Below, piece by piece: positions 45,010 through 57,700 of a stretch of DNA of 64,000 bases; within the stretch, counting starts at the first letter, position 1; each line of letters begins with the position of its first letter. Origin of the DNA: Daphnia pulex (Eukaryota; Arthropoda; Branchiopoda; Diplostraca; Daphniidae); NCBI RefSeq assembly GCF_021134715.1, contig NC_060020.1:2232001-2296000 (forward strand), in the 5' to 3' direction. Below the pieces are notes generated by a model. The model was not told the origin of the DNA and did no database searches. It was given only the letters and a program-made list of their open reading frames with translations. The translations under genes were made by a program, and so were the position numbers.

Positions 45010-47523
45010 TCAAAATGAGCTCATTTTGGACATTTGGTGGCTGGTACTGGATCCTTTTTGCTGTGATCCACTAGATTTTGTTTCATTGGAGGAAACAAAC
45101 TTTTCGTGAAATTCCTGTTAAAAATTAAGAGCAGCATTACAGGTTTGTCAAAACCCTGAAATGTTTATGAGTTTACCTGGAAGCAGGGAACAATACACAA
45201 GTTTGCCTGGCAATCTGGACAATGGTACTTGGTTTTCCGTCTAAGAATCCGACCGTGGCTATCATTCGTGTTCCAGCAATAGTTGCATCCAAGAGCTGCT
45301 CCTGTTCGGAGCACTGGACAATGGCCGTTGGTGCTAGGAGTCGAGACGGGTGGTGAAGAGGACACGCCAGGATTAGAAATTGATCTTCTCAAATTTTCCT
45401 CAGCCTTAACCTGCTGATTAAAAAGTTTGAAAGGTCAAGTCAATTTCTTACAGCCTTTTTGCTATTTTCTAAACTTACTCGAAGTTTTGACGGACTGTGA
45501 GAGGAAGACGATGGCACAGAATCCGTAGCAAAACAAGGTACTTGTAAAGTATCTGTAGAAGTACCTCCTATACAAAAGAAAACAAATCATTAGTAGCGTC
45601 GAATGGAGCATCGTTTATGGAAGTTAAGTGTTTAAAAATGTCGCTTTATTCCTTATCGTCTTTACCAGGTTTTTACCATTAAAATAATTTCAATCTTACC
45701 TGTACAACTTGAAGCTCTAGTAAGTGTAGGGATTGCAGAGAGTGGAGGATCTGTTCCCGTATTCATTTCTTCAATGGAAACTAAACGTATAATGGTAGGG
45801 TAATGCTCGATTACAATGTTTGGAGCGGAACTGACAGGTGTAACAGCTAGTGTAGGTATGTTCATTGACTGAGGTGGGGGAGGAGTTGTCGATGAAGCGT
45901 TGCCCAAGGCAGGTGACAAGGTGGTACCTGACGGGCGAGGTTGAATTGGTTGAGATCGCTGCCGAGTCAATTGTGGTGCAGTCTGTCGTGGAGGTATTTG
46001 AAGATATGTTGTTGTAGTTTGGGACCTTTGTCTCAACTCAGCCAATTCAGTCTCACTTATGCTTTTTTGTGTCCTTTGAACCAAAAAACTGCTACAATCG
46101 ATATGAAACCATCTCGTATACCAACAATACATACTTGGGGAGGATGGGCTGAAATGTATGAATAATAGGAGAGGCACGTTCGTTTTCAACACCGCCTGTG
46201 GCATCTTTGTCACCTTCTTTTCGCGTCACGCAATCTTGGCGCATCAAAGTACGCGTTCTTTTCTGCTTGGAAAGAGGTAGACCACAGGACGCGCCATTTT
46301 CCATCATAGCGGTGGCAGTATCCAGAGAACCAGTTGAACAAATTGGCTATACAATGAAGAAACAAATAAGCTTTCATAGTAGTTAAAATTAGAAAAAATA
46401 GCAACTCACTGGTTTAGAATCGTTTTCTCTAGGGAAAAAATATTCGTTGTCAACATTAGATTCTACGGAACTTTGCCCCGCAAGACTGCTTTGTGATTTG
46501 ATGACCGAGTTGCTATCTAAACTACTTGACGATCTATGATACAAGAGTTACATGTCAGAAATAATCAACAAATTCTGATAAGTGGAGTAAATTAACCTCA
46601 TAGATGAGTCTGTAGCTTCCTTGCTACTCTGAAAGTTTTGTCTCTTTAACAGCGGTGAATGAGACGATAGTTGCTCTTGAGACCCAGATTTCATTTGGCT
46701 GCTTCCTGATCCATTTCTTTGGCGTTTACGTTTGGCAGCCAAGGAACAATCGTCCAGAAACTCTTGTGAATGTTCTGAATGCTGTCGACTTTCAGACAGA
46801 TTTTCTAGCGGCTGATTTTGTTGGGTCAGAAGTGCCGCACTAAACGATTCTTTATCTGCTACGTCAGCGAATCCCTTGACATGTAGAACCTCTGCAGTCT
46901 GTTAAAAATTGTGAGAAATATGACAGTTAAATAAACATTTTTGAACAAACAAACATCATATTAGTCATATTAGTAGAATTACGAAGAGTATTTGTTTAGC
47001 CTGATTTCTTCACTGTAAATTTCAAGCAAAAGTTAAAAAATCACAATTAACAGCATCAAAAACTTTTTATCCAGAAATTAATATAAATTTCTCTCTATAT
47101 TGTTAAAGAATTAATCACTCACAAAACAAATGTTTGAATTTACCTTTAGAATTGAATTCAGTTGATCGTGTTGTATGTTTACTTCTCCATAATACATAAA
47201 ATGAATGACGGTGTGAAGGTCTTCAAATTTGATGTCTTTAAGTAAGACAATTGGATGCTGGCATGGATGTGAAACAAAGAGCTCCTAAAGTAATAAGCAA
47301 AAATGTAGTTAAGAAATTGCAGTATTCACACACATGAAACTTAATATACCTGAAAATAAGTGCTGCAAGCTGACAATACAACACGATGAGCCTGGATTTG
47401 TTTTCCATCACAAGCCAGTGTGACATCCACAAGGGATTCTGTATTCAACAACTGAGAAAAAACACTGACAAAATTTGGCGAGTGGTTTTTCCAGTGTAAA
47501 CGAAATAACTGTTGTGAAGTCAT
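45010..47523 (-). CDS. BTB/POZ protein with C-terminal transposase-like zinc ribbon
   Basis: Probably a nuclear regulator of the insect-type BTB group (tramtrack/bric-a-brac style). Exon 1 (47523-47350) starts MTSQQLFRLHWKNHSPNFVS and holds the first half of the BTB fold (VDVTLACDGKQIQAHRVVLS). The next exon begins at 47284 (ELFVSHPCQHPIVLLKDIKF; VIHFMYYGEVNIQ). A long low-complexity middle (Ser/Thr/Pro/Gln-rich, with a basic AAKRKRQR signal that could direct nuclear import) is spread over several short exons. The penultimate exon encodes a cysteine array, CNYC ... RRKTKYHCPDC ... LCIVPCFQ, followed by EFHEKF in the last exon. Its spacing resembles the zinc ribbon at the C-terminus of piggyBac-type transposases. 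No C2H2 fingers are visible. Exon boundaries in the middle are approximate. Confidence 0.82.
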
Positions 47524-48259
47524 TCTTGATTACGAAATTAAGTTCGAAGCACACGGGGAAACTATTCCAAACCAACATGTGTCAATGATACTTCTTAGCT
47601 TCTACGCACGCTTAAAATGGGCTTGTTATTACAGCAGCTATATCAACTTCTCCAAAAAGTGAATCCCGAATCCCGATATTCCAAAGCAAATCTCGTTTCA
47701 AGGTCTTGCGTATGCCCCGCCTGCTTTCATTGCGTCATAGAAAAACCATGCGTAATGCATAGACCACCGCGGCATTGATTTCCATTTCCCCTGAGGTGCT
47801 GCTGGCTGGTCCTGTGGTGCATAGTATCCGACTACCCGTGCTGCCGTAGTATACTACCCCACAAATTTGCCCTTTTGCGCCGCTTCGAGCTCTGTTTGTG
47901 TGCTGTTTAGTTTACTCGATTAGTCATATAATTTCTATTATGTCACACACTCACACGCGAAAACTTATTCGAAATTGTATTACGTGTACTGATTGGATTA
48001 TATTTATGTAACCCATGTTAAACTTAATTTAATTAGCAAAATTCGGTGATTTGGATTTTATGGATGCGAAAAACGAGCAATGATTTAAAGAACAGCCATA
48101 TTTTGAAATCTGGCATCCTGCAAGGGCGTTGCATCTGACTGTTTTTTTTCCTTCTTTATTCGTTTGTTTTCTCTTTTTAATCAAAAGTTTTAGACGTTTT
48201 ATTGACGGAATTCCACCAAAACTGTAGAAAATATAAACACTTCTTCGCATTCAGCGGAG
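47524..48259. other. Divergent promoter region, BTB gene and Ly6 gene
   Basis: 736 bp between the two start codons. No TATA box at a convincing position and no exon were seen. Both 5' UTRs should lie here. Confidence 0.5.
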
Positions 48260-48962
48260 ATGGATTTCAGCACAAAGTTTTTAGCGGCTATATTTTACTT
48301 CGTTCTATTGCTCCACTTTGGTAAGTTGTATCCCTCTCAAGTCATGTTTCAAATACATATGCCAACTATTGGGGGGATTAATTAATTTATGTAATTATTT
48401 TTGTTAGGTGATTCCCTCGAATGTTATGTATGCACCACACAAAATGGAAATACGGAAAAGTGTCTCAGAACAATTAGAACTTGTGAACCTGGGGAAGACT
48501 ATTGTTTAACCACAATTGCATGGGGAAGTAAGTTACCCTTCATATGATTATGTGTGATTGAAACAGGATTTCATTCACAACTGGGATTTTTATTATCTTA
48601 CTCCAATAACATATGCTCATTTTTGTCACTAGGCCACCCATATTGGACTATTAATGCTGACAAACAGTATTATGTCTCAAAACAGTGTGCTACAAAGAGT
48701 TTCTGTGAGAAGACTTGGAATGAAACACTTCCTTATTGTGAAAGAATTTGGTATCTGGACTGGAGATGTTCAGAATGCTGTCAGGGTGATCGTTGCAACT
48801 ACTTTGTTACGGTACAACTTCAAGTTTTTTATATGAGTAATCAGTTATACATATAATTCTTTTTTATTACAGTTGACAGGATCTTCATTGAGTTCCAGTT
48901 TAAACCTCATTTTTATTGGTGTATTAGCAATTGTTGCCTATAAGTTTATAGGACGCTCATAA
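48260..48962 (+). CDS. Ly6/uPAR three-finger protein, probably GPI-anchored
   Basis: Four exons, 48260-48320, 48408-48527, 48633-48811 and 48873-48962, give 149 residues. The signal peptide is MDFSTKFLAAIFYFVLLLHF with likely cleavage before LECYVC. The mature part has the three-finger pattern: LECYVCTT near the N-terminus, spaced cysteines in the middle, and CC-x5-CN (ECCQGDRCN) at its end. A hydrophobic C-terminus (LNLIFIGVLAIVAYKFIG) after small residues (TGSSLSSS) fits GPI attachment. There is one N-glycosylation sequon (NET). Insect relatives act in septate junctions or modulate ion channels; which role applies here cannot be told. It ends 170 bp from the convergent TIM21 stop. Confidence 0.87.
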
Positions 48963-49132
48963 TGGTAGTTTTTCCAATGACACATTTTTTGTGAAAGTGC
49001 ATCTTAAATATGTAAAACCATACCGTCCATCGCATCTTCTGACTGAAGAATTCCAGCCAATGAGAGTTTTAAAAATACACACAATTTACAAGTAAATGAT
49101 TTATTTATTACCAATTTTTTCTCTGAAGCTAC

Positions 49133-49991
49133 TTAAAATTCCTGAAAGTTCAATTCATGTTTTCTGTTATCAATTAAAAAAATCTTTTCTTTGGGATAAT
49201 TTTCTGTCTCTGCCACCAAGTATTTGTATTCGAATTTTCCGTCTTTTTTTTCCATGACCGCATGAACTGTGGCTTGGTTGCGTATCCCTTTGACATAGAA
49301 CCTAAGGAAAAAAGAAATGGAAATGATGATTAAATATTTTTCTATCAGCAAGCAAAACATTTTGTGAGTACCTGATTTGTAGGTGTTCTATACCATCCTT
49401 TATGTACAAGCTATGCCTGAATATGTTAGAATTTAATTAATTAAAGTACAAGTTTAAAATTAAATTCAGAATTATAATAAGTATTGTTGTTGAATAATAC
49501 TTAACCTGAGATTAGTACGGCCTCTCCGCCCAGACCCATCACAGAATCCAGTTATTGGTTCTCCAAGCAAATCTTTCATTCTGGGATACTCTGTACATTT
49601 TTTTAAAGCATCTGAATATACTGATTGAGGGCTTTCGCTCCAGAAAAGTTCTTTAAACACAGCAAAAAGAAGGGCACCAGTTGCAAGGAAGCCTAATACA
49701 ACAATTCCAGTGTACCAGACAGTTTTACCAGCATCTTTAACTGAAAAAAAGTAGAAAGTTATACACAACCATATTTTATTGATCTCGACTAGTGATAAAA
49801 ATACCTTTGGCTCCTAAAGGAACGCCGACTTGATCATTCTTTGAAGTTGGCTGCACAGACTTAACCGGTGTCGTTCCTCTTTTCTCAGCTCCGCAAAGGT
49901 TTTGGTGAACATAGAGGCAACGGTAAGTTTGTCCCCTAATACTAGGGCTAACTCTAGATTGCAAAAATAAACGGAAATTTTGGTACAACAT
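49133..49991 (-). CDS. TIMM21: TIM21, mitochondrial inner membrane translocase subunit
   Basis: TIM21 links the TIM23 preprotein channel to the TOM complex and to respiratory chain assembly. Exons 49991-49805, 49740-49506, 49416-49372 and 49301-49133 join in phase to 211 residues. The N-terminus (MLYQNFRLFLQSRVSPSIRG) is basic with no acidic residue, fitting a mitochondrial presequence. One membrane segment follows (TVWYTGIVVLGFLATGALLF), then the conserved intermembrane-space domain (LFWSESPQSVYSDALKKC, LLGEPITGFCDG, RFYVKGIRNQATVHAVMEKK). It ends in ELNFQEF. No abnormality was seen. Confidence 0.93.
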
Positions 49992-50784
49992 TTATTGCAA
50001 ATTTTACTGCACAGTTCATAAGACAATTGGCTCTTTGAAGTTATTTCTTAGGGGCACAGTGTTGATGTTTATTTTCCTTTTGCCATGGAAACAACGTTGC
50101 CGCTGTAAAAAAAAGATGGTTTATCCCGCAGTCCCCCCGCTTCAAAATTTTATAAAGTATATAAACAAAACGTCGCTAAGGAAACTGAACTTCTAAAAAA
50201 TGATAACTTTACAAAATAAACTACAAAAAATGTTAGTACACGATGATATTTAATATTTTATTCAAAAGAATTGCTACGCACGCACTAGAGACACTAACAG
50301 AAGCTGAGAAGCATCTCCGCATCGTCCAACAGGTTCAACTGCTTCATTTAGTATTTAGAATCTGAAATACCAAATAGAATTTGAAAAATACAACAGAATG
50401 TTTCGGTGGGGGAAAAATACAGCTTCCATGGCGACAAATTGAAAAAAAAAATACGTTTGATACACTTTTACTATTATTTTAAAGGTCATCAGGATTTCAA
50501 CCTCCAGAGAAAAGTTACAGCTGCTTAGAACATGGGACCAAATAAAAGATGGTCAATACTTACAAAACACATATTTAATGCTTTTTTTAAAGCCAATAGT
50601 ATATCCAAACAAACTTTAAATTCCCTATCATGACTTATTCTGTTAGTCGTGTAGCCGACTTTTTTCTGCGTGATGTTGCTTGTCATTTCTCAGTCTTTTT
50701 GGGAATGAATCTGGTATAAATCGGCAAGTCCCAAGGAATGAGACATCATTCTGTAAACGATACGGCAGCGATTACACTTAAAAA
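49992..50784. other. Divergent region between TIM21 and the ionotropic receptor
   Basis: No exon was seen. An X-box-like TTTGCCATGGAAAC lies at 50079-50092, differing from the palindromic RFX consensus at one end position. It is about 90 bp from the TIM21 start and 690 bp from the receptor start. Confidence 0.45.
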
Positions 50785-52827
50785 ATGTCTAGACTTCTGC
50801 GAGGAAATCAATTACAGATTGCTATCACCACGTTTATGTTGTTTTATCCTTTATCTTCAAATTCGATTATCCGGAATGGACTGAGCGGAGCATACTTTCG
50901 AGTGTCCGCTCATCATGTAAGTTTCAAATAAAAGAATTTTCCATAAATTTGAATGTGGAAGTTTGGAAAATTTTAACTAAATTGCACAACTTTATCCCTC
51001 ATTTGCAGTTCCCTCCTTATCAACTTTTGATTTATGGAGCTAATGGAACCTTTCGTTATGTTGGAAGCACTCCCAATATAATCTACTGGATGGCAGAAAA
51101 ATTTAATTTTACGTAAGATATCATTCTAAACTATCGCTGTAAATGGCGGGCAACAAATCTTTCCCCGTCTATCTCGCTCTAGGTATGATTTATTCCCGGT
51201 AAACAACACCGAGATTGCTAAATTGGGAACCGTTCTAGCAGGTCTAAATCAAATCATCAATAAAGTAAGTAAGCCACATCCCTGTATATTTTAACAGTGG
51301 ATGCTTTGCAAATCGTAAATGTTTCAATTTACTTAGGAAGTCGATATTTCCACTCTCTGCTTTCTTCCCACATTGGAAAGGTTAACTATATCGGACCAGT
51401 ATCGGTAGTGGAAATTTATTTAACTAACTTAATTTGCAAATTTTTAATTCCGTAGAACTCAGTATATGGAATTTTCATATCCGGTAGCAATCGAATCCTA
51501 TAAATTTATGGTCCCTAAACCAGATGAGGAAAGCCGACTCTGGGGTCCGATCAGACCTTTTCAGTATTCGGTAAGTAAGCTATATAGCTGTTTTCAAATT
51601 ATTTCTTTTTCCCACATCGAATATTGAGATTTTGAAAATTGCAGGTTTGGGGTTGCATACTATTGAGTATCGTGTTTGTACTGGCGGCTTTCTCATATTT
51701 GTCTTGGTGCTACTCTCATTGGCCTAATTTACCAAATAATGAATTTTATGGTGCAAAGAAGAACATGTTTACCATCTTCGGTAGTTACGCGATGTACATT
51801 GCTTCTGTCTGTACAAATCAAGGTATTCATTGCTGAATACAGCACTTAATAGATAAAACTAGAAAGAATGTGACACTCTGCCCTGGTTACCTAACTATTA
51901 TTACATAGGACTGAACATTAATGTCCGTCAAACTTCATTTCGTGTTATGGCCGGGATGTGGTTATTGGCGGCCACGGTACTAGTCAACTGCTACTCCGGA
52001 ACTCTTATGTCTTCATTAACTTTGACAAAATTCAAGCCTACCGTGAATTCTTTGGAAGATTTAGCGGCCAGTCAGGATTTGACTATGACAGCCAGCGCCA
52101 ACAGTGTCATGGCTAATACGGTTCTTGTAAATGGCAGCATTGACCTATTAAAAGAATTTGAATAATTAGTAAAGGAATATTTTTGTTATACTTTACAGAA
52201 CACCACTTCCGCTACGTTGAAAGCCATAGGAGACGCAATGCGCAGAAAACCAGAAAGCATTTACCCCACACCAGAAAAGGGCGTGTCCAACATCTTTTCT
52301 TTGAAGTACGTTTTCCCTACAGTAAGTTTCTCCTTCTCAATTCGAAACAATTTTTTTTTTATTTTGAATTATATTCTTTAGTATTGTTTGCTTTCTACAG
52401 GTCGAATCATACATAGCTTACTTGATCAACATCGATCTAAAACAAAGCAAGAAATGTAGATTTCACGTAACCGGTCGTATTCCAATATCAGAGGGGGCTT
52501 TCACTCTTGGATTACAGAAAGGCAACAAACTCAATCAACTATTTAGCGAGAAGTACTACAATTGATTAGCACACTTATACAACTGATCTAAATGATGGAC
52601 GAAATTAATTTTTTAGGCTTCAGCTTCTTTGGGAGACTGGTTTAATGATTAATTGGCTAAAAAATAATCTACCATACGTAGACAAGTGCCTGGCGAATAG
52701 TAAGGAATCAGCCCGTCAGAAACCCATAAAGCTCGTTGATTTGACCAGCGCGTTCTTCATTCTTGGTATCGGGGTTTCCTTGGCACTGTTAAGTTTCTTA
52801 ATGGAAGTTTTCTACTTTCGTTTTTGA
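50785..52827 (+). CDS. Ionotropic receptor (variant glutamate-receptor family)
   Basis: Ligand-gated cation channel of the protostome IR group, usually in the dendrites of chemosensory neurons. Ten exons (50785-50916, 51009-51112, 51183-51264, 51337-51404, 51456-51570, 51645-51822, 51909-52126, 52199-52321, 52401-52552, 52617-52827) give 460 residues. The order is a signal peptide-like start, a short ligand-binding lobe S1 (FPPYQLLIYGANGTF), M1 (VWGCILLSIVFVLAAFSYLS), a pore loop (FTIFGSYAMYIASVCTNQ), M3 (MAGMWLLAATVLVNCYSG then TLMSSLT), lobe S2, and M4 (AFFILGIGVSLALLSFLMEV). There is no amino-terminal domain, as in most divergent IRs. The M3 motif is VNCYSGTLMSSL rather than the SYTANLAAF of true glutamate receptors. 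Ligand unknown. Confidence 0.88.
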
Positions 52828-54766
52828 AGTCAGTTAACTATGGTGGTGTCGGGAGCCATAATTTACGAGAACGAGCTTATGAGAGTATTCGAGGAAAGAA
52901 ATAGTTATTGTAATAGTCATTCTGGTATGATTTTAATGCCAGATAGGAAAGCATAAGTATTATAGTCAATCTATAGCTATGTTATAGTAGTAGGAGTGTA
53001 CACAATTTATCCAATTACAAGTTATACGAGGAGATGACGTTGCAGTGGTCCCTCTCGAAGTCTCGGTCATAAAATTTTCCAGTTGCACTTTGCTTTTAGT
53101 GTTGAAAATTAAGTTTTTTTTAAATTTGAAAATCATTCAGCAATCTTAATTTTGAAACACAGGTTTTTCAATAAATAATCATTACATTGCTGTTCCTCCA
53201 ATAAAACCAGAATATTTAAAATTACAAGCAAGAATATTATTGCAAAGTTAACTATAAACTACAATGATATCCAATGATAACACCGAAACAGAAATAAGCA
53301 CGAAACAGCTAAAAAAGACTTTAATGGAATAATGAAATTGTGTCTATTATCTCTACCATGTTTTCTAATATTAACACGATCGTTTTTCACATACACCTGT
53401 GATTTTCTTACAGGAACAACATTGGATTGATTTACTCACAAACAACCTATGTGATGTTTTAAAAATTCAACATTTTTTTAACTTTAACCTTTAAAAGCAA
53501 AGAGCAAATAGAAAATTTTGTATTTAGGCCTACCATGTTTTCTGATATCACTGATATCTCCATTATTACTTTCCATATATAGATTGTGAACACAGAAATA
53601 CTTCAACAATACATTTAATCACTTAAAATTGTGTTTTACCTTCAGCTGAATTTCGAAAAATTATCATTCCGTTTTGTTTGTAATCTTAAACACACAAACT
53701 TCGTCTCTCTCTTTTTGAAACTTGTAAACATAACGAAAGCAGACGACACTTTTCTTAGGAATCGATTGAAACCATTTAATATCGATCCCTTCCATGTAAA
53801 ACTATGACAAACGGTAAAAGACTAAAAGCGCAAGTGGTTTAGTCACACGCGCTCGACATCCGCTGAACGGATCGGGATTATTTTAGTATCAAATAGTTAC
53901 ACTAAGCCCCCCCCCTTACCTACCACAGTCAAATAAAAAGTAAAAATTTGCACGAAATCCCCGGATAATTTAATTACTTTTAGACCGAAACCACCAAAAT
54001 AAAACTCTACAGGACCCTCTTGAAAGCAAAGAGGAAATTTAAGGTCTGTGATCTACTAATCTAGGAAATAAAGTTCAATATCTGTTTTCTGGCTGTTCGC
54101 TATATAATAAGGGTAACGTCGATCTAGTTGGATGGCATTAAAACTTAAAACAAAACTGACTAACGGACCGTTTAAAAATAGAATGTACACAGCAATAATG
54201 CAGTTAATAAGTGGTAGCCATGTGTATGTCGGTATAACGTACAACTTGTCTGGTAAAGATAGATATAATATGCAACACACAGTGAACTCAACCGTAATCA
54301 AGCCTAGAACATAAAGAAGAGAAGAAGGCAAAACAGGTGGGTGAAAGAATCAAGTGGACATAGAAATAAGAGAAGAGTAAAGGAAACAGCTGTAAGGAGA
54401 AGTTACACATTGAAGAATTAGAAAAGTGAAAGTAAAATATAAAAAAAAGATTGGGTAGATAGGCTTATAACATGACCAGAGAAGAGACGACTACGCGTTT
54501 TATTTGTTGCTGATATTTTCTCGCATAGACGTTGGTGGTTTCTCTTGATTCGATCAGAGTGGCTCCATTCAGAAAAATAATCCAACAAAAAAACAAAAAA
54601 GGAGGTGGGATAGATTTCCAATCAAAGAAAAAGGTTAAACCAATAAATGATACAATGGCAGAGATAAGGTTGTCCGTTTTTCAGAATTATTTGACATACG
54701 AAACGAAGCAATTCGAAAGAGGGAAGAATCAAGTATAAAGTTGAAGTATGAAGAGTTACGAAGGAT
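52828..54766. other. Intergenic DNA with dispersed repeat, downstream of troponin T
   Basis: Contains the second long copy of the dispersed repeat and, to its right, the probable 3' UTR of troponin T. A 91-codon hydrophobic frame on the minus strand (54331-54056) has no other support. Confidence 0.5.
53030..53780 (+). repeat. Dispersed ~700-bp repeat, second long copy
   Basis: Same order of blocks as 41890-42625, with scattered substitutions and indels. It is in the same orientation on the plus strand and shares the right end TAGGAATCGATTGAAACCAT followed by TTAATATCGA. Confidence 0.75.
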
Positions 54767-57700
54767 CTATTCTTCTTCCTCTTCTTCCTCCTCCTCCTCC
54801 TCCTCCTCTTCTTCTTCTTCCTCTTCCTCTTCTTCCACCTCTTCCTCCTCCTCCTCTTCAACGACTGGGGGTGGAGGTTCCAGGAAATCATCCACATCCA
54901 CGTCCTTGGGCTCGGCTTCCTCTCCGTCCGGGCTGTCGGTATCTCCCTTCTTTTTGCCAGGTCGCTCACCGAACCATTTGGGGAGTTTAGCTGTCGGTTA
55001 AGTCAATTGTTAATAAGATCCCAATAAGCAATCAAACACAATCAACACTTAATCTTTTGCCTATCTCAGCGGAGCAAGCTTTGAACACAACAACAATGTG
55101 CAACACAGTTTACTACTGCGTCACACGACAATCACACGACTAGTGGACAAATTGACAATTCTACTTGAATCAAATTTTGAAAAGTGGTGTTTTTTTAAAC
55201 ATGATTTGACACAATGTTAGATCAATTTTTGTTTAACGAAAAAGCCAACACACGCACACGACGACTTTGTTTTTAGTTTCAAGGAATTCTATTCCCCATT
55301 TGAACGCAAACTTAACACTATACTTACGATCAATCATTGGAATAAACCTAGTTGGACTTCTTGTCAATAGCAGAGTCTCAATCGTCTGCTATTCAAGGCT
55401 ATAAGCTACAAGGTGGTGAATCTCACTGACGATTAACTCACACACAAAAACAGAAAATAACGCGAGCATTGAACAATTCTAAAAGGTAAGAGAGGGAGGA
55501 TAGACAGAGGTGATATGGAAAAGAGACGGGGTTAAAAAAAAACCACTCGATAGAGTCCAATTGGCGAGGATAGATCGAAAGAACATACCTTTGTATTCGC
55601 GGGTCTGGAAAGCCTCGTATTTGTCCTTCCAGGCTTTCTCTTCGCCTTCAGAGTATGTGGCAATCCAGCCCTATAAAAACAGAAACGGGGATGGATACCC
55701 ACCAATATCCGAAAAAGCATCCGAAAGTTAAAGATGGGCTCGTGTTTCAGTTTAAAAAAAAGTTAGATAAAAAGGAGAGAAATTGTGGTGGGAGGAGAGT
55801 CGGAGAGGAACGATATAACGTGCCAGACAGTAAAAAAATAAAAGTTTAAAGAAAGAATTGTAGAATACAGACTGGAGAAATAAAAGAAATGTTTTTTAAA
55901 AAGTAAATAATAATAAAATTTCGTCACACGTGCTCGGTTGAATCAATTTTGGCGAGACACCGTCGCTTACCTTAAAGATTTTGATCAGTTGGCGCGAGTC
56001 GGAATTCGAAATGATTGCAATTATTACGAGACACACCCACACCCGTTTCAGGTTTTAAAAGAAAATCAATCAATTTCTAACAAACATGGCGGGAATTTTA
56101 ACAAAAAATTAAAGAATGGGAATTAAAAGCAAAGCAAGTGTGTGTAGATGTAAAAAAAAAATCGGCATTTCGGAAGCGGAAGCCTTAACAAATTAAGAAA
56201 ATCACTGAGTGCTCTTTTTATGTGTGTGTGTGTTTTCTTAAGGAACATCATCATCAGAGTTTACAATCGATGATGCGCTGGGCATCAAAGACTTACTCTT
56301 GGGGCGAGTCGTATACTCGGTGTACTTCTCCTGCCAGGACTTTTCATCGACGTCTTTCACAATAACGTCCCATCCCTTTGTTTGTGTGTTTGATTTGTGT
56401 GTTTTTTAATTTCGTGTTCAAAATTGAATTCAGCCAGATTCAGGTGACGGTGTCGAAGACCACGTGTGACGATGACATTTTTGTGTCATTAAATGAAACC
56501 AAAAATGAATGAATGAAAAAATAGAGAATATAAAAATTAAGACAAAAGTAAACACGAAAACGAGAACAAGAAGAAGAGCGAATCAGTCCAAAGGACGGTA
56601 CAGATGACGAGAGACTGAATTTTTAAAAAAGGCAGTCGACATGACGTGAAACTCGATCAAAGATCGTTTTAAAAACAGATGAGAAAAGCGGAAAACGGAA
56701 CGCAATTAAAAATCCAATGAAATTGGAAATCAACAAACAATTGCGTTAATACGCATTATGTTGAGGTGCATAAAGTGTTGTGGAAACGAACACGCAACAA
56801 GTAGCCAAATATGAAGCGATTCGATTTTTGTGTTGCATGCATACCGTTCCAAAGGCGTGCCAATAATAAAAGCCGCATGCAAGTTTCAGTAAATATACAC
56901 AGGAGCGGGATGGACGGGAGGAATGACGGGACCGCATCCGAGAATGGAAGTCAAAGAATTTGGGGAATGAAGACGTTGGGATACACCTCCAAAACGGTCA
57001 CGAAAAAAAAATGCCAATGAAACCTCACGGAAAACGGACAACGGTCGAATATCGAACGAAGAAAAGGAAAAAATAAATAAATAAAAAAGCGACGAAAAAT
57101 TTTGAAAAGTAATTCAAGAAATGTGACAAAAACAAGACAAAAAAAATTATCTTTCAGAAGAAATGAAAAATCATGAAAAAGAAAAGAAAAAAACGACGAA
57201 TAAAGAAGCAAGAGAAATAATGGCTTTTGAAATGTTTTGTTTTTGTGTGGAGGGTGGATGGAGTGAAAGGTGGGGGTTTACTTACACCGGCAAAGAGGTC
57301 CTTCTTATCCGAGTAAGTCCTGTGGTCGACACGGCGCTCAAATTTCGAGGCCAGTGCGATTTTGGGCTAGTTGTTGGTTGTGGTCAACGACATACCGGAA
57401 AGGCAGCAAGCGGTGGATGGTGGAAAAAGAGTGGGGGATCAGAATTGGGCAATTGATACGTTCAAAATCAAATCCCCAAAACATTGTATCGAATAATTCT
57501 ACTAGAGTACTGTACTTGTGCTTAATCAATCGTAAATAAACAAAAAAAAAATAACTTCTAAGTAGGTCTATCGAGCATCGAGGAACCGATTCTTTCTTTT
57601 TGAAAAAGGAACCTGCAACTGCTTGTAGGAAAGGAGGGACTATTCGAATCCGGACTATCGGATGTTTCACATAACCATCATAACTATGAGTGGATGATAC

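Noticed and set aside
54056-54331. 91-codon hydrophobic open frame on the minus strand
   Set aside because: No recognisable family or splice context, and an overlapping frame of 60 codons exists on the other strand. It lies in the likely 3' UTR of troponin T.
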